DNA from: Thereva unica
Lineage: Eukaryota; Arthropoda; Insecta; Diptera; Therevidae
Assembly (NCBI GenBank): GCA_949987705.1
Contig: OX465281.1
Coordinates: 172,622,516 to 172,686,515 of the forward strand
Direction: 5' to 3'
DNA: 64,000 nt
Part shown: piece by piece, positions 41,751-52,039 of the stretch
Numbering within the stretch: position 1 is the first letter of the stretch
Layout of the letters: every line of letters begins with the position of its first letter
Made by a program: the position numbers and the translations under genes
The notes under the pieces: generated by a model
Databases searched by the model: none
What the model was told of the DNA's origin: nothing
The model's input: the letters and a program-made list of their open reading frames with translations, nothing else

Positions 41751-43061
41751 GGTAATGATGAAACTAAGTACGCATCAACTTGCTCATTAGTGGAATTATT
41801 CATTATTACTTCTGAAGAGTTAGTGAGAATGGCCTGTCCGCCTGATTGAAGTAATTCCTGATCTATCATGATATCTTCATTCAACAAATCGTGTTCCTGA
41901 TGCGGCACAATGTCTTGATTGGATAAAACATTTATATTGGAGGTATCAGCAAATCGGTTATTTTTTCGTGCCTGAAGTCGACGACTCCGCTCCTTGTCTG
42001 TTAATGGAATAGTTTTCCATGCTGTACGGCGATGGCACAGCATAGGAGAATTTGCCATATGCACCTCAGCTTGTACAGTGAAAGAGTTGCGATCGTGGTA
42101 TATTGTACCCGTGGTAATTGGCTGAGGTAATGGTCCAGAAATCATCATTCGCATTTCTGACGTTGGTGAAAAACTTGAAAATGCATTCGTAGATGATTGA
42201 TTTGATTGTTTAAGCATTTTATTTCGCAGCCTCCAAGCCCGAGAACGTTCGGCTCCTGTTGCCACTATTTTTTTTACGTGACTGTCGTGTATTGCAGTAG
42301 GCAAATTTGAATGCTGTAAATTATCATCAACATGATCAGGAGTACTACTGGGCACCATTGCGACATCTAAATCATTTATATTTGTACCCGTGGTAATTGG
42401 CTGAGGTAATGGTCCAGAAATCATCATTCGCATTTCTGACGTTGGTGAAGTACTTAAAAATGCATTCGTAGATGATTGATTTGATTGTTTAAGCATTTTA
42501 TTTCGCAGCCTCCAAGCCCGAGAACGTTCGGCTCCTGTGTGTTTTGTTGCCACTATTTTTTTTTACGCGAATGTCGTGTATTGCAGTAGGCAAATTTGAA
42601 TGCTGTAAATTATCATCAACATGATCAGAAGTACTACTGGGCACCATTGCGACATCTAAATCATTTAACTTTGTACCCGTCGTAATTGGCTGAGGTAATG
42701 GTCCAGAAATCATCATTCGCATTTCTGACGTTGGTGAAGTATTTGAAATTGCATTCGTAGATGCTTATTTAAGCATTTTTTCGCGGCCTCCAAGCCCGAG
42801 AACGTTCGGCTCCTGTGTGTTTTGTTGCCACTGTTTTTTTACGCGACTGTCGTGTATTGCAGTAGGCAAATGTGAATCCTGTACATTATCACCAACACGA
42901 TCAGGAGGTCTACGGGGTTCCATTGCGACATGTACATAATTTAATTTCGTACCTGTGGTAATTGGCGGAGGTGATGTTCCAGAAGTCACTATTCGCATTT
43001 CTGAAGTTGGTGAGGTGCGTAAACTTTGATTCGAAGATGATTGTATTCCTTGTTCAAGCAT
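41751..43061 (-). pseudogene. Helitron H1 N-terminal region with repeated basic modules
   Basis: Frames at 42765-43061, 42498-42722 and 41687-42553 (this last frame's 3' end overruns into the LINE). The modules carry A-E-R-S-R-A-W-R-L-R-N-K-M, T-S-P-T-S-E-M-R, P-Q-P-I-T-T-G-T and T-A-I-H-D-S-H-V-K-K. A basic D-K-E-R-S-R-R-L-Q-A-R-K-N-N-R region then leads to the C-terminal join at S-L-P-Y-D-T-P-I, where the LINE sits. Two frame breaks. The role of such basic leaders is not known; DNA or RNA binding is a guess. Confidence 0.75.
42085..43061 (-). repeat. Four ~280-bp tandem coding repeats
   Basis: tggtaattggctgaggtaat or close variants occur near 42112, 42390, 42680 and 42958, each followed by 'gcatttctgacgttggtga' and by 'cgagaacgttcggctcctg'. 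Each unit codes for about 93 residues. The outermost copy (43 kb) is the most diverged. Confidence 0.85.
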
Positions 43062-44203
43062 TTTTACGTTCCGATCGTTTCCTGTTTAATCCTTATAATT
43101 TTGTTCCGAAATTTTCTTTTTCCCTTTCCTAAAATTTAATGTATATATAATTTGTAAATTACTTATGTACCTGGATAAAGTTAATAACCCGCTATCATGG
43201 ACAACTTGATATAAAAGCACCCGATAAACAAAATTAATACATTCAAAAACTATAAAGAAATAATTTAGAGCCTGTGTGGATTCTATGACCAAAATTTAAA
43301 GTCGATAAAACAGGCATTAGTATTTTGACGAGGAGACTAAATTTTTGACAGTTGACTAAATTGATGATGAATTTGTTTCAAAATATTTCAATACAACGGA
43401 AAATGAAACTGAAAAAGAAAAACGGAAATATTCTGGGAGATATGCAGCACACAACATACAACTATTGCTTGTATGGAAGTTTTTTTTAAAAATTATAAAA
43501 GTTAAATGATTCCTTGTCAATTGAATTTAATCATCAAAAGAATTCACACAGCAATTCCCTATATTAACCATATTTTTTTTTTCTTATTAAGCACCCACTT
43601 TTTGTCTCTATCTTTATTATAATTTATTTTGTCTCTATCTTTATTATTGTAAACACAATATTTTTTATCCGACCTGATAGCACTTTTAAATTTCTATCAA
43701 TCTTCGAAAGAATGAAAGATTATAATACAATACTGAAAATATGCTTGCCATACCATTGCGGAATTATTATAGCAAAATACATTTTGTGTCATATGTTCAA
43801 ACCAATTGATGATTAAGTAATTATTTAAATTAAGTTTAAACCATACAAAATCATTTCAATAATAATACAAAAAATAATTATCGCTTGTTATTATATTGTT
43901 ATGGCAACTTTATTATTTAAACTTTATTATAGTAAAACCAAATTTACAGCCGCTGCTGCTGCCGTTTCTGAATGGGCCTTTAGAAGCTCGCGCATATTTT
44001 ACGGATAGGACAAGAAATGGCCCAACATAAAGCTGAAAACGTTCGTTTGTTGAGAAGAGGGTGAGAGAAGAAAAGGGGGTGGGCGCATTTTTCATCGTCC
44101 TTTCTCACCTACAAACACCACACAATAAACACTACAAATCTTCCCATGCCCACGAAAAATCAAACTTACGCTTATAGTCCAGTCAAAATAGACGAAAAAA
44201 CGC
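43062..44203. other. No gene seen
   Basis: AT-rich DNA between H1 and the inverted-repeat block at 44.2 kb. Nothing recognisable beyond short frames. Confidence 0.5.
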
Positions 44204-44431
44204 CATAATTGGAAGATAATTCGGAAGTTGCTGAAAATTGGAACAGCCCTTAAAAACATTATTATACATAAGCTGTAGAGACTGCCACGCGATTGGACGA
44301 CTGCAAACTTTTTTATTCCAGGTCAAAGGGTCAAAATATCAGTTTTTTGCAAATATATGCTAAACCGTAAGTCTTATCAGAAAATTGTGTTTACAACGTT
44401 TGTAGATTAGGCGATTATCTACAAAGAAAAA
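44204..44431. repeat. Inverted repeat arm (partner 46861-47085)
   Basis: About 225 bp, nearly identical to the complement of 46861-47085: 'gtagattaggcgattatcta', 'gactgccacgcgattggacg' and 'cggaagttgctgaaaattgg' are in both. The two arms enclose the Helentron and mariner segments. Confidence 0.85.
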
Positions 44432-44800
44432 AAAAATGGCAGTTATAGGGACTGCCGATAGAAGTGAAAACTTAGAACTTAGATGTTGAAATTCGATTCT
44501 TTTGAAGTAATACAAAATTCTATATTTCTTGAAAGTACTAAATCTTTTTGATTGCAGTATTTTCATTAGGACATTAACCAACTTATTAAAATATGTAGCA
44601 CAAGTAACTGCGTCTTCATTAATAAGTGTACTTTTTTCTATAAAATTTAATGCTGCTGCATCTTCAACCGATATCTCAGAATTATTTTTTAAATTATGTA
44701 ATAATTGTAGCAATTATGACCATCCTATTTCATTAGCACTTATTGTAAAAAAGATACAATCGGGTTATGGTAACTAAAGTAAGAAATGAAAATGTTTGAT
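44432..44800 (-). pseudogene. Helitron/Helentron Rep N-terminal fragment
   Basis: Reads A-N-E-I-G-W, a stop, then I-E-K-S-T-L-I-N-E-D-A-V-T-C-A-T-Y-F-N-K-L and Y-Y-F-K-R-I-E-F-Q-H, which ends just before the HUH motif. The nucleotides beyond are shared with 12470-12540. Same family as the 35.3-kb fragment of H1, but a different copy. Confidence 0.75.
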
Positions 44801-45206
44801 TCAAATTTATCTATAAGTATCGCGTAAAAACCGCATCGATCGTCGTTTTATATTTGGTAGTACTAAGTTTCCGATCATTGGACATATTTAAATTAAGTGT
44901 TGCATTTAAAAATTCAATTAATGGTATAGATTTTTATCAAGTTAATATTGAAGTCTCCACTTAAAATCATCGGTACATTATCATATTTTTCGCCGAATCA
45001 TTTTTCGAGAATTTCAGAACCTTCTTTTGTATAAATCATCAAATTTTCGAATAAAAATTGTTGTATCTGTCTCATAGATTTTCCAGGTGAAATATAAACG
45101 GCAACCATTAATATGTATTGCCCATTCTCGGAACTGCAACGAGCAACGCATATTTCGCCTATATCAGAAACATTAACACCAATGCTTCTAGTGAATTTAG
45201 TATGTA

Positions 45207-46110
45207 CGAGGTGTGTTCAAAAAATAAGGTGACTTTTTAAATTTCTTGGACTACGTACGTTCGATTTTCGAATTTTCTTTTTTGTTATGTTAGTACACAC
45301 GTCCCCAACATATATTGACAATATCAGCCATTTTGCGTATATAGTGTGGCTTTGACAGATACAAAGGTTTGACGTCTTTTGATTTGCTTGGCGATTTTTC
45401 TCTATAAAAAAAATGGATCAAAGAATCTGCATTAAATTTTGTGTGAAAAATAACACACTTGAAATGTTGACTGTGGCATTTGGCGAGTCTACTTTAAGAA
45501 AAAAAAAATGTTTATAAGTGGTACCAGCTCTTCACTGAATGCCGAGAAATTGTTTATGACAATGCCCGCTCTGGACGCCCCAGCACTTCAACAACCGATG
45601 AAAACGTTGAAGCAGTGAAGAAAATTGTTATGGAGAATCGTCAAAGCACTGTTAGAGAAGTTACCGAGGATGTTGGCATATCGGTCGGCTCATGCCATGC
45701 AATAATATTTTGGGCATGAAACATGTGTCAGCGAAGCTTGTTCCGAAGTTGCTTGCACATCGTTGCTTGTTCAGATTTTTTTGGCCAAAAACAACACCGT
45801 AATCATACCTCAGCAACCGTATTCACCGGATTTGGCCCCCTTCGACATTTTCCTGTTCCCAAAATTGAAAAGACCCATGAAAGGACGGAGATTTGCCACC
45901 ATTGAGGAGATTAAGACCGCATCGCTGGAAGAGCTCCAGGCCATACCAAAAAGCGCATATCAGAAATGCTTCGAGGATTGGAAAAAGCGCTGGCACAAAT
46001 GTATTATATCTGAGGGGGATTACTTTGAAAGGGACAATATAGATATTAATGAATAAATAAATATTTTCCGAGAAAAATAAAAAGTCACCTTATTTTTTGA
46101 ACAGACCTCG
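45207..46110 (+). mobile_element. Mariner element, internally deleted
   Basis: Inverted ends cgaggtgtgttcaaaaaata and its complement near 46085-46110, with TA on both sides (45205-45206, 46111-46112). 904 bp against about 1.3 kb for a full mariner. Inserted in the Helentron endonuclease fragment. Confidence 0.92.
45413..46056 (+). pseudogene. Mariner transposase remnant
   Basis: Starts M-D-Q-R-I-C-I-K-F, soon frameshifted. The middle, with two of the three catalytic Asp, is deleted near 45735-45770. The end is open from about 45763: P-Y-S-P-D-L-A-P-F-D-I-F-L-F-P-K-L-K, with the third Asp, then W-K-K-R-W-H-K-C-I. Non-functional. Confidence 0.88.
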
Positions 46111-46489
46111 TATGTCCATATATGAAGTAATGAAGTGTGACGTATCTTGAGTATTGTGATAAATAGCTCCTCCTGCTGTTGGAACTTCGGGTCTTTTATA
46201 ACTTACAACAAAGTTGAAATTCGGAACATCAAGTGGTTCTTCGTTTTTCATACGAGTTTCTGACAAAAGCAGAACATTTGACTTTTTTACGATAGCATCA
46301 TTTTTTCTTTTGTTATCGTCTGAAGACATCTTCAGGATCAAGGATCCAAACAAATTTGGAAAGCAGATATTTAACACATCAGTCAAAATGACTGGTTTTA
46401 TATTTTCATTTTCGATACTTAATTGAATAATAGTAGGCGGTCAGATTTATTTTTTTATTCAAAATCAAAAAGTCTTATATTTTTTGAAC

Positions 46490-46880
46490 GGAGTCACTCA
46501 GGTTGCTGTGCTTTATACCAAATAAAAGAATACACATTTACCTAAAAGATGAGCCTAATTAGGCTACTTTATGATAATTACTTTAGGAGTTATTCAAATT
46601 TCAGTAAATTAAAAAAAAATTTCCCCTAATCACCCTGTATCTTAGTGGATAGTGGAGATAGCCGCCCTCTGTAGAACAATTTTTTTCTCCAAACATATCC
46701 AGGAATCACCCCTGAAAATATTAGCCGCGTACTCCAACAAAGGATTTATTAAATTTCTGATGACCTTTACAAGTCGGGAATGACAGAATATGAGTATTTT
46801 AACTTATTAAAACGACAATATCTCAGAAATGGCAATTCCTACGAGAAAATGTATAATATATTTTTTTGTAGATAATCGCC
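46490..46880. repeat. Inverted repeat arm (partner 48350-50190, interrupted by Tc)
   Basis: Blocks 'cttagtggatagtgg', 'caatttttttctccaaacat', 'atccaggaatc' and 'ggagttattcaa' recur in opposite orientation at 48400-48620. Beyond the Tc element, 'ttaggtac' and 'gtattctttttatttg' at 50115-50160 continue the match. The two arms enclose repeat R (47100-48010). Diverged, so old. Confidence 0.7.
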
Positions 46881-47085
46881 TAATCTACAAACGTTGTAAA
46901 CACAATTTTCTGATAAGACGTACGGTTTAGCATATATTTGCAAAAAAACTGATATTTTGACCCTTTGACCTTGAATAAAAAAGTTTGCAGTCGTCCAATC
47001 GCGTGGCAGTCTCTACAGCTTATGTATAATAATGTTTTTAAGGGCTGTTCCAATTTTCAGCAACTTCCGAATTATCTTCCAGTCA
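46861..47085. repeat. Inverted repeat arm (partner 44204-44431)
   Basis: Complement of 44204-44431, over 95% identical by eye. Confidence 0.85.
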
Positions 47086-47099
47086 AACCTCTAATTTGA

Positions 47100-48010
47100 C
47101 TAGACTATTAGCTGATGACTCGAACATGAAATTTATTTCCCTCCATAGCCTCAGCATAAAAACCCCCTCACTAATCGCCATCATGAACCGGCATCGGATA
47201 CGAGTTTTCATCTTTGAATAGAGAAGACGAGGAAGTGCAATTTATTAAACACGGGGAAGCATTTTGGCAACACTAATGCATAGCATTCTTTACGAACTTG
47301 TGTCTAACCCGCACAGTGGTTGTGTTATATTTATTCAAAAACCGGGAGGGATATCGTTTCTCAGCAACCATCTCAGAGAAAACGCTTCACTTGGCTAAAT
47401 GTTTGAAGCAGACCCTTCGCAAAACCTGAACAAATTTCACTACGCCTCTGTTCAGGTTAGACAATGTATTTTGTTGTTGTGGATAAAGTCAATGTATTTT
47501 GTTGTTGTGGTTAAAGTGGAGGGGGAGAATTAGAGAGAAAATTTCTTGATCCCAAGTGCTTCCCTCAAATCCGTGTACATGTACGCTATTTTCGGTTCCT
47601 TATCTCCTCTATTCAAAGGTTTTCATATGCCCATAGTAATCACGGTATGCAGAAACAAGGTAATGTAAAAGACTGTATACCGTATACGGTATTTTAGTGC
47701 TGATGTCACGTGGGGGACACTACCCATATAAAATCAAAGCTGTTGTTGTCGTTTCAGCATTACGGCTGACGTCACCAAGCGCCCATTTTTTACGGTATTC
47801 GAAGCTGCCGTCGCTTTTACATTTCCTTCGTTTTTTGTATACCGTGAATAATAATGATAATCCCAGTGCGCATGAAGAGTGGAAGTTGAAATGCTTGCCC
47901 CCATTGCCTCCACCCCTTCGCCCACATCCTCCGTTGCGTTGCGTTGCGAATTCCTCAAAATTCACTCTCATAATATTTTTCAAAACGCGGCTAAAGAAAT
48001 ATAACTTCAA
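47100..48010 (-). repeat. Dispersed repeat R, second copy
   Basis: Complement of 31200-31670 with an extra central block (about 47215-47620). It includes the palindrome ataccgtatacggtat at about 47680, 'tgatgtcacgtgggggac', 'cattttttacggtattcga' and the end 'tttcaaaacgcggctaaaga'. Open frames on both strands here are repeats, not genes. Confidence 0.8.
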
Positions 48011-48633
48011 AACTCTGGACGTTTGGTGGGTTGACCCCTTGACTTTTCCAGTTTTAGCTAGGTGGGAGTTATTGCTGCCTTGTTCATGAAAATATCTAAT
48101 AGGGTTACAAAAATACATGGTAATATGTAAACCTCTACCAAAAAAATTTCAAAACGCCCTAACGGCTAAACCGTTATGATTCCACAAGAAAAATTTGAAA
48201 CAATTCACCTCTAATGGTGAATTGTTATTAGTATAATGATATAAATGAAAGTCTGGGCGCCATTTCTTTGCAGTATATTTCGTTAATGGTTAACTCTACA
48301 TGAAAAAATCCTTTCTAATACGAAAGTAATGTAAGTAAAAATATCATAAAATAACCTTTACCAAGTTTGCTGATTATACGATTGTCTACAAAAAAAAGTT
48401 ATATATTTTCCCGTACGAGTCATTCATGAATTTTATCGCCGTTTCAAAGATTTAAAAAACTCATACTCACTGCACTAATATTTGAAAGGGCGATTCCTGG
48501 ATGTGTTTGGAGAAAAAAATTGTTTAAGTGAGGGGGCTATCCCCACTATCCACTAAGAAACAGGGTTTTTACGAAAAAAATGTACTTAAGCTTGAATAAC
48601 TCCTAGAATAATTGTCGTAAAGTAAGTAACATA

Positions 48634-50114
48634 CACCTTGCGAAATATCTATAAACGCATTCAAAATTTTCATAAAAAAGTACTTTATTTTTAGAATTAT
48701 TTGAACAAAAACATATATTCATATTGTAATAACGGTAATATTCATTTTTACACTAAATTATGAACAATTAGTTACTTCAATATTATTTTAGAAAAAAATG
48801 TTGTAATTCTTTGTACGAAATAAATATAAACGCATAATCTAATTCATTAAAAGAAACATGTTTTTCTTACAACTAGTAATGAGTGGAGCCTCCTTTCTTC
48901 AAATAAACTTCAGTGATTCTTCTTGGCATAGAATCTATTAGAGCTTTATGGGTCTCTTGTGGAATTTTGTTCCAAGACTCGATTATTTTGGTGCGCAGTT
49001 CTGCAAGAGTATTAAATTGCTTCCCACCCTCATAAACACCCTGTACTAGGATGCTCCACAGATTTTCGATCAGATTGAGGTCAGGACTCTTGGCTGGCCA
49101 TTCAATCACATTGATGTTGTGGTCAGAAAACCACTTTTTCTTGAGGGCGGAAACGTGGATTGGGGCATTGTTCTGTTGAAACAGCCAATTTTCAGTAGCT
49201 ATTCCATCTGCATACTCCAACAGTGCATCTTCCAATAATTCGCTATAGGTCTGGGAATTCATTCGAGGTGTAAGAAAGCAAATTGGTGTGGTTCCATTAT
49301 ATGCGCAACCGGCCCAAACCATGAGTCCACCACCACCAAAATTGCGACGAAGTCGAACCTCCTTAGGATTTCGGATATCTCTCCAATAAAATTGACGTCC
49401 GAAAAAATTACTCGGTGCCATTCATTTCTCCAGCCTAGGTGTTTTTTAGCGAGCTCTAGACGCGCTTTCTTATGTCTGGAAGTTAACTCAGGTTTTCCTA
49501 ATCTTTTAGTATATTCGACGTGTTGAGTATTTTTCAGAATTTGCTGTATTCGACGGACAGTAACCTTAAGCTTCATCTTAGCCTTAATTTCACTTGTTGA
49601 TCTTTTCTTTGTTCCATATAAATCGCTACATTTAACAAATTTTTCGACGGCAGATGGAGATCTATTAATTTTTTTTAGCTATCTGACGACATGAGATATT
49701 TGCTTCCCTGTAACATTTTATTTCGGTTTGCTCCTTTGGCGTTAAAGCCTTACCGCGTGGCATTTTGTCAATAGCCGTTTTCCTTGAAATATTTCGACAT
49801 GCTTAATGTTGCTTAATAAAAATTATTTAAAAACTTACCAATTTTTTTAAAAAACAGAGTAACGGCAACACTCGTTTTAGGCAAAATTCAACTGCGTTTA
49901 TAAATATTTCGCTTAAAATTTATGAACGTTCCTCATCAAATTTCCCAAAAAAAACTGAGAGGACGCAACATAATAGCCCATGCCCTAATATAATAACGGT
50001 AATAAGTTGACTGTTCATAAGAAATTTGGTTACCCTCATATTGTTATGAAATTCTTGGAAAAAATTCGTTTTATCAAATTTTTTTCTATGCGTTTAAAAA
50101 TATTTCGCGAGGTG
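48634..50114 (-). mobile_element. Tc1/Tc3-like DNA transposon
   Basis: Inverted ends caccttgcgaaatatctata and the complement of ttaaaaatatttcgcgaggtg, with TA at 48632-48633 and 50115-50116. Inner copies of the end motif lie near 48818 and 49895, as in Tc3-type elements with two binding sites per end. 1481 bp. Confidence 0.92.
48873..49763 (-). pseudogene. Tc3-like transposase, broken
   Basis: Starts M-P-R-G-K-A-L-T at 49763 with a helix-turn-helix region (Q-I-A-K-K), shifts frame at an A-run near 49675, then runs W-R-N-E-W-H-R-V-I-F-S-D with the first Asp. A second shift follows near 49410. The rest has M-V-W-A-G, F-Q-Q-N-N-A-P-I-H (the second catalytic Asp is Asn here) and S-P-D-L-N-L-I-E-N-L-W with the final Glu. 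Two frameshifts and an active-site change: dead. Confidence 0.9.
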
Positions 50115-50199
50115 TATTAGGTACATCCACGCTGTAATGTCGTATTCTTTTTATTTGTTTAAATATCTTTTGACAACCTAGATAAATTTTTAAGTAACA

Positions 50200-51744
50200 T
50201 TTGTTTTTGTTCTTATTTTGTTGAATAAAATTTGTTTTACCAGCAAATCCCTTTCGGTGCCTTAGAAAACTTTTGCGCTATAAATTACAATCCCCAGGAA
50301 GTTGTCTTTGGTTTCCCCAGACTTTTCACATACTTCTTTGATAGAAGGGGGTACCAGGACTTGGCGTCACGTTGTTCAACTGATCTAGACGAGTATTTTG
50401 CCTCAGAAATGCAATGCTGAAATTGTGAAAAAACACATTGACAAAATTAACCAAATCTGTTCCAAAGAATTTTTTTACAAAGAAGGTGGGTCAAAATTTC
50501 CCCAGACCAGGCGCAAAAGAAAAATATCTCAGATTATCGGTAATAAATGAGTATGAGTATATTTGCCCATAACTGTGGGTAAAGTGTTAATATTGCTATA
50601 TTCAGGCGAAATACTGAAAGTTCTGAAAACCCCAGTAATGCTCCATTGGAAACATTCAACAGCTACAATATTTTATATGTGGTAGTTAAGAAACTATAGA
50701 AATTCCCAAACTCGTCACTGGATTGTCCAAAAAATTTTCCCAAACCGCCCGAAAGATTCTTAGAAACAACTACAGAAAAAGTTTCCCTCTGTGCTGATAA
50801 CGTCAAAACAGTTTTTCTACTGAATTTTCATAAATCTATTATTTAAAAATGTCATCAACATTATAAACTGATAAGATGGTTCTTTTTTATTTTTCTCACT
50901 TATAATCTTATAAATTAACCTCGGCCAATGGTTAATAAACATTCTATTCTGGGTCATCAGTTTTAATTGATGACAGTAATCGTTGATAAAAAACACATCT
51001 TTATTTTAATATTGCAATGGAATCTAAATTATCAAAATAAATACACGTTATCAGTCTGTTTTGATACTTCTTATATTTTTGTTTTGGATTATATTACGTG
51101 TTTGTTTTATGTAACAGAGAATCATTATATTTAAAAATACTTTGATGACTATTATTGTGCTAGATGGAAATATTAACTTTTAATTTCAGCGGCGCCATCT
51201 TCACCTAGAAAATGTAAATCCTTCAAATATTAGAATGCAGATTTATTGGAAAAATTGAAGTTAACAAAAACTGTAATTTATTACAAAGACCCACTTCTTT
51301 CGGTCAAATTGGGTGTACTGTACAATCAGATTTTCATCAAACCCATAAGCGTAACGAGTTTTGATCAGCCGACCGGCTCACAATCGATAGTTTTTGTTGT
51401 ACATCCGCACTTCGATGTACATCCAATTTCACCGTGTATGGGGGCCTTAAAAAATATGAAATATTAATAATTTTAAGGAATAAATATTATATAATAGTAT
51501 ATAAAAACTGAGGGTTTGAAAAACTGACAATTTTGTTACAGAATCTCGAATTTTGTGTTTTTGAATGTAGTTGTTTTTAAGTTTTATTGAAAATGACGCA
51601 ACTTCTAAGTAGCTGGGATCTCTCCATATGACAAACGATTTCAGTAAGTTACACAGACGACTTAGTGATAATGGTGTCAAGAATATTTCCAACCTATATT
51701 AGTGAAATTTACGAGGCAGTTCTAAGATCAGGAATCTCCTTTTG
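50200..51744. other. No confident gene; one short open frame
   Basis: The 50232-50420 frame (62 codons) reads more like protein than its surroundings (F-G-A-L-E-N-F-C-A-I-N-Y-N-P, F-P-R-L-F-T-Y-F-F-D). No splice context or family is recognisable, so it may be an exon scrap or chance. The rest is AT-rich. Confidence 0.4.
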
Positions 51745-51915
51745 TAACATCGGTCCGTCACGCTGCTGATTACGTCGTGGTGTAACGTCTAGTAGTAAGC
51801 TTATTTCGAAAGGGAGAAAAGGTTTGCTGGGTATAAGGGATTAGAAGGGTGTTAAAGTAGGTCACTATAAACCCTAGCTCTGAACTCTTGATTGTTGTAG
51901 GAGTTCGGAAGATCG
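51745..51915 (-). repeat. 3' end fragment of LINE family J
   Basis: Aligns to 17425-17590: 'ggtccgtcac', 'gtcgtggtgtaacgtctagt', 'agtaagcttatt', 'gaactcttgattgttgtagg' and 'agttcgga'. Stops abruptly at 51916, next to Gypsy fragment B. A small hairpin (gcgaaacaagacagcag with its complement) lies at about 51948-51993. Confidence 0.7.
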
Positions 51916-52039
51916 AGCCGAATATAGTTTCATGATAGCGAAACAAGACAGCAGTCTGCCGCTATCTCGATCTCGCTGAACCTCTGTTGTCTTGTCTCGC
52001 ACCCAAGTGCAACAGTGATATTATAAAATTACGAAATAG

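Larger units (their letters stand above)
44801..46450 (-). pseudogene. Helentron endonuclease (EEP) domain, split by mariner
   Basis: The N-terminal half (about 46335-46113) begins with the same M-S-S-D-D-N-K-R-K as 11168, then switches to V-L-L-L-S-E-T-R-M-K. The C-terminal half (45204-44815) has I-G-V-N-V-S-D-I-G-E, V-A-V-Y-I-S-P-G, P-M-I-L-S-G-D-F-N-I-N and T-T-I-D-A-V-F. These are APE-like endonuclease motifs, a domain known in Helentrons. Order is odd: start codon, endonuclease, then Rep N-terminus. Frame breaks are present. Confidence 0.75.

Noticed and set aside
47697..48118. ORFs on both strands and their counterparts at 31204-31666
   Set aside because: They lie in dispersed repeat R and change frame between copies.
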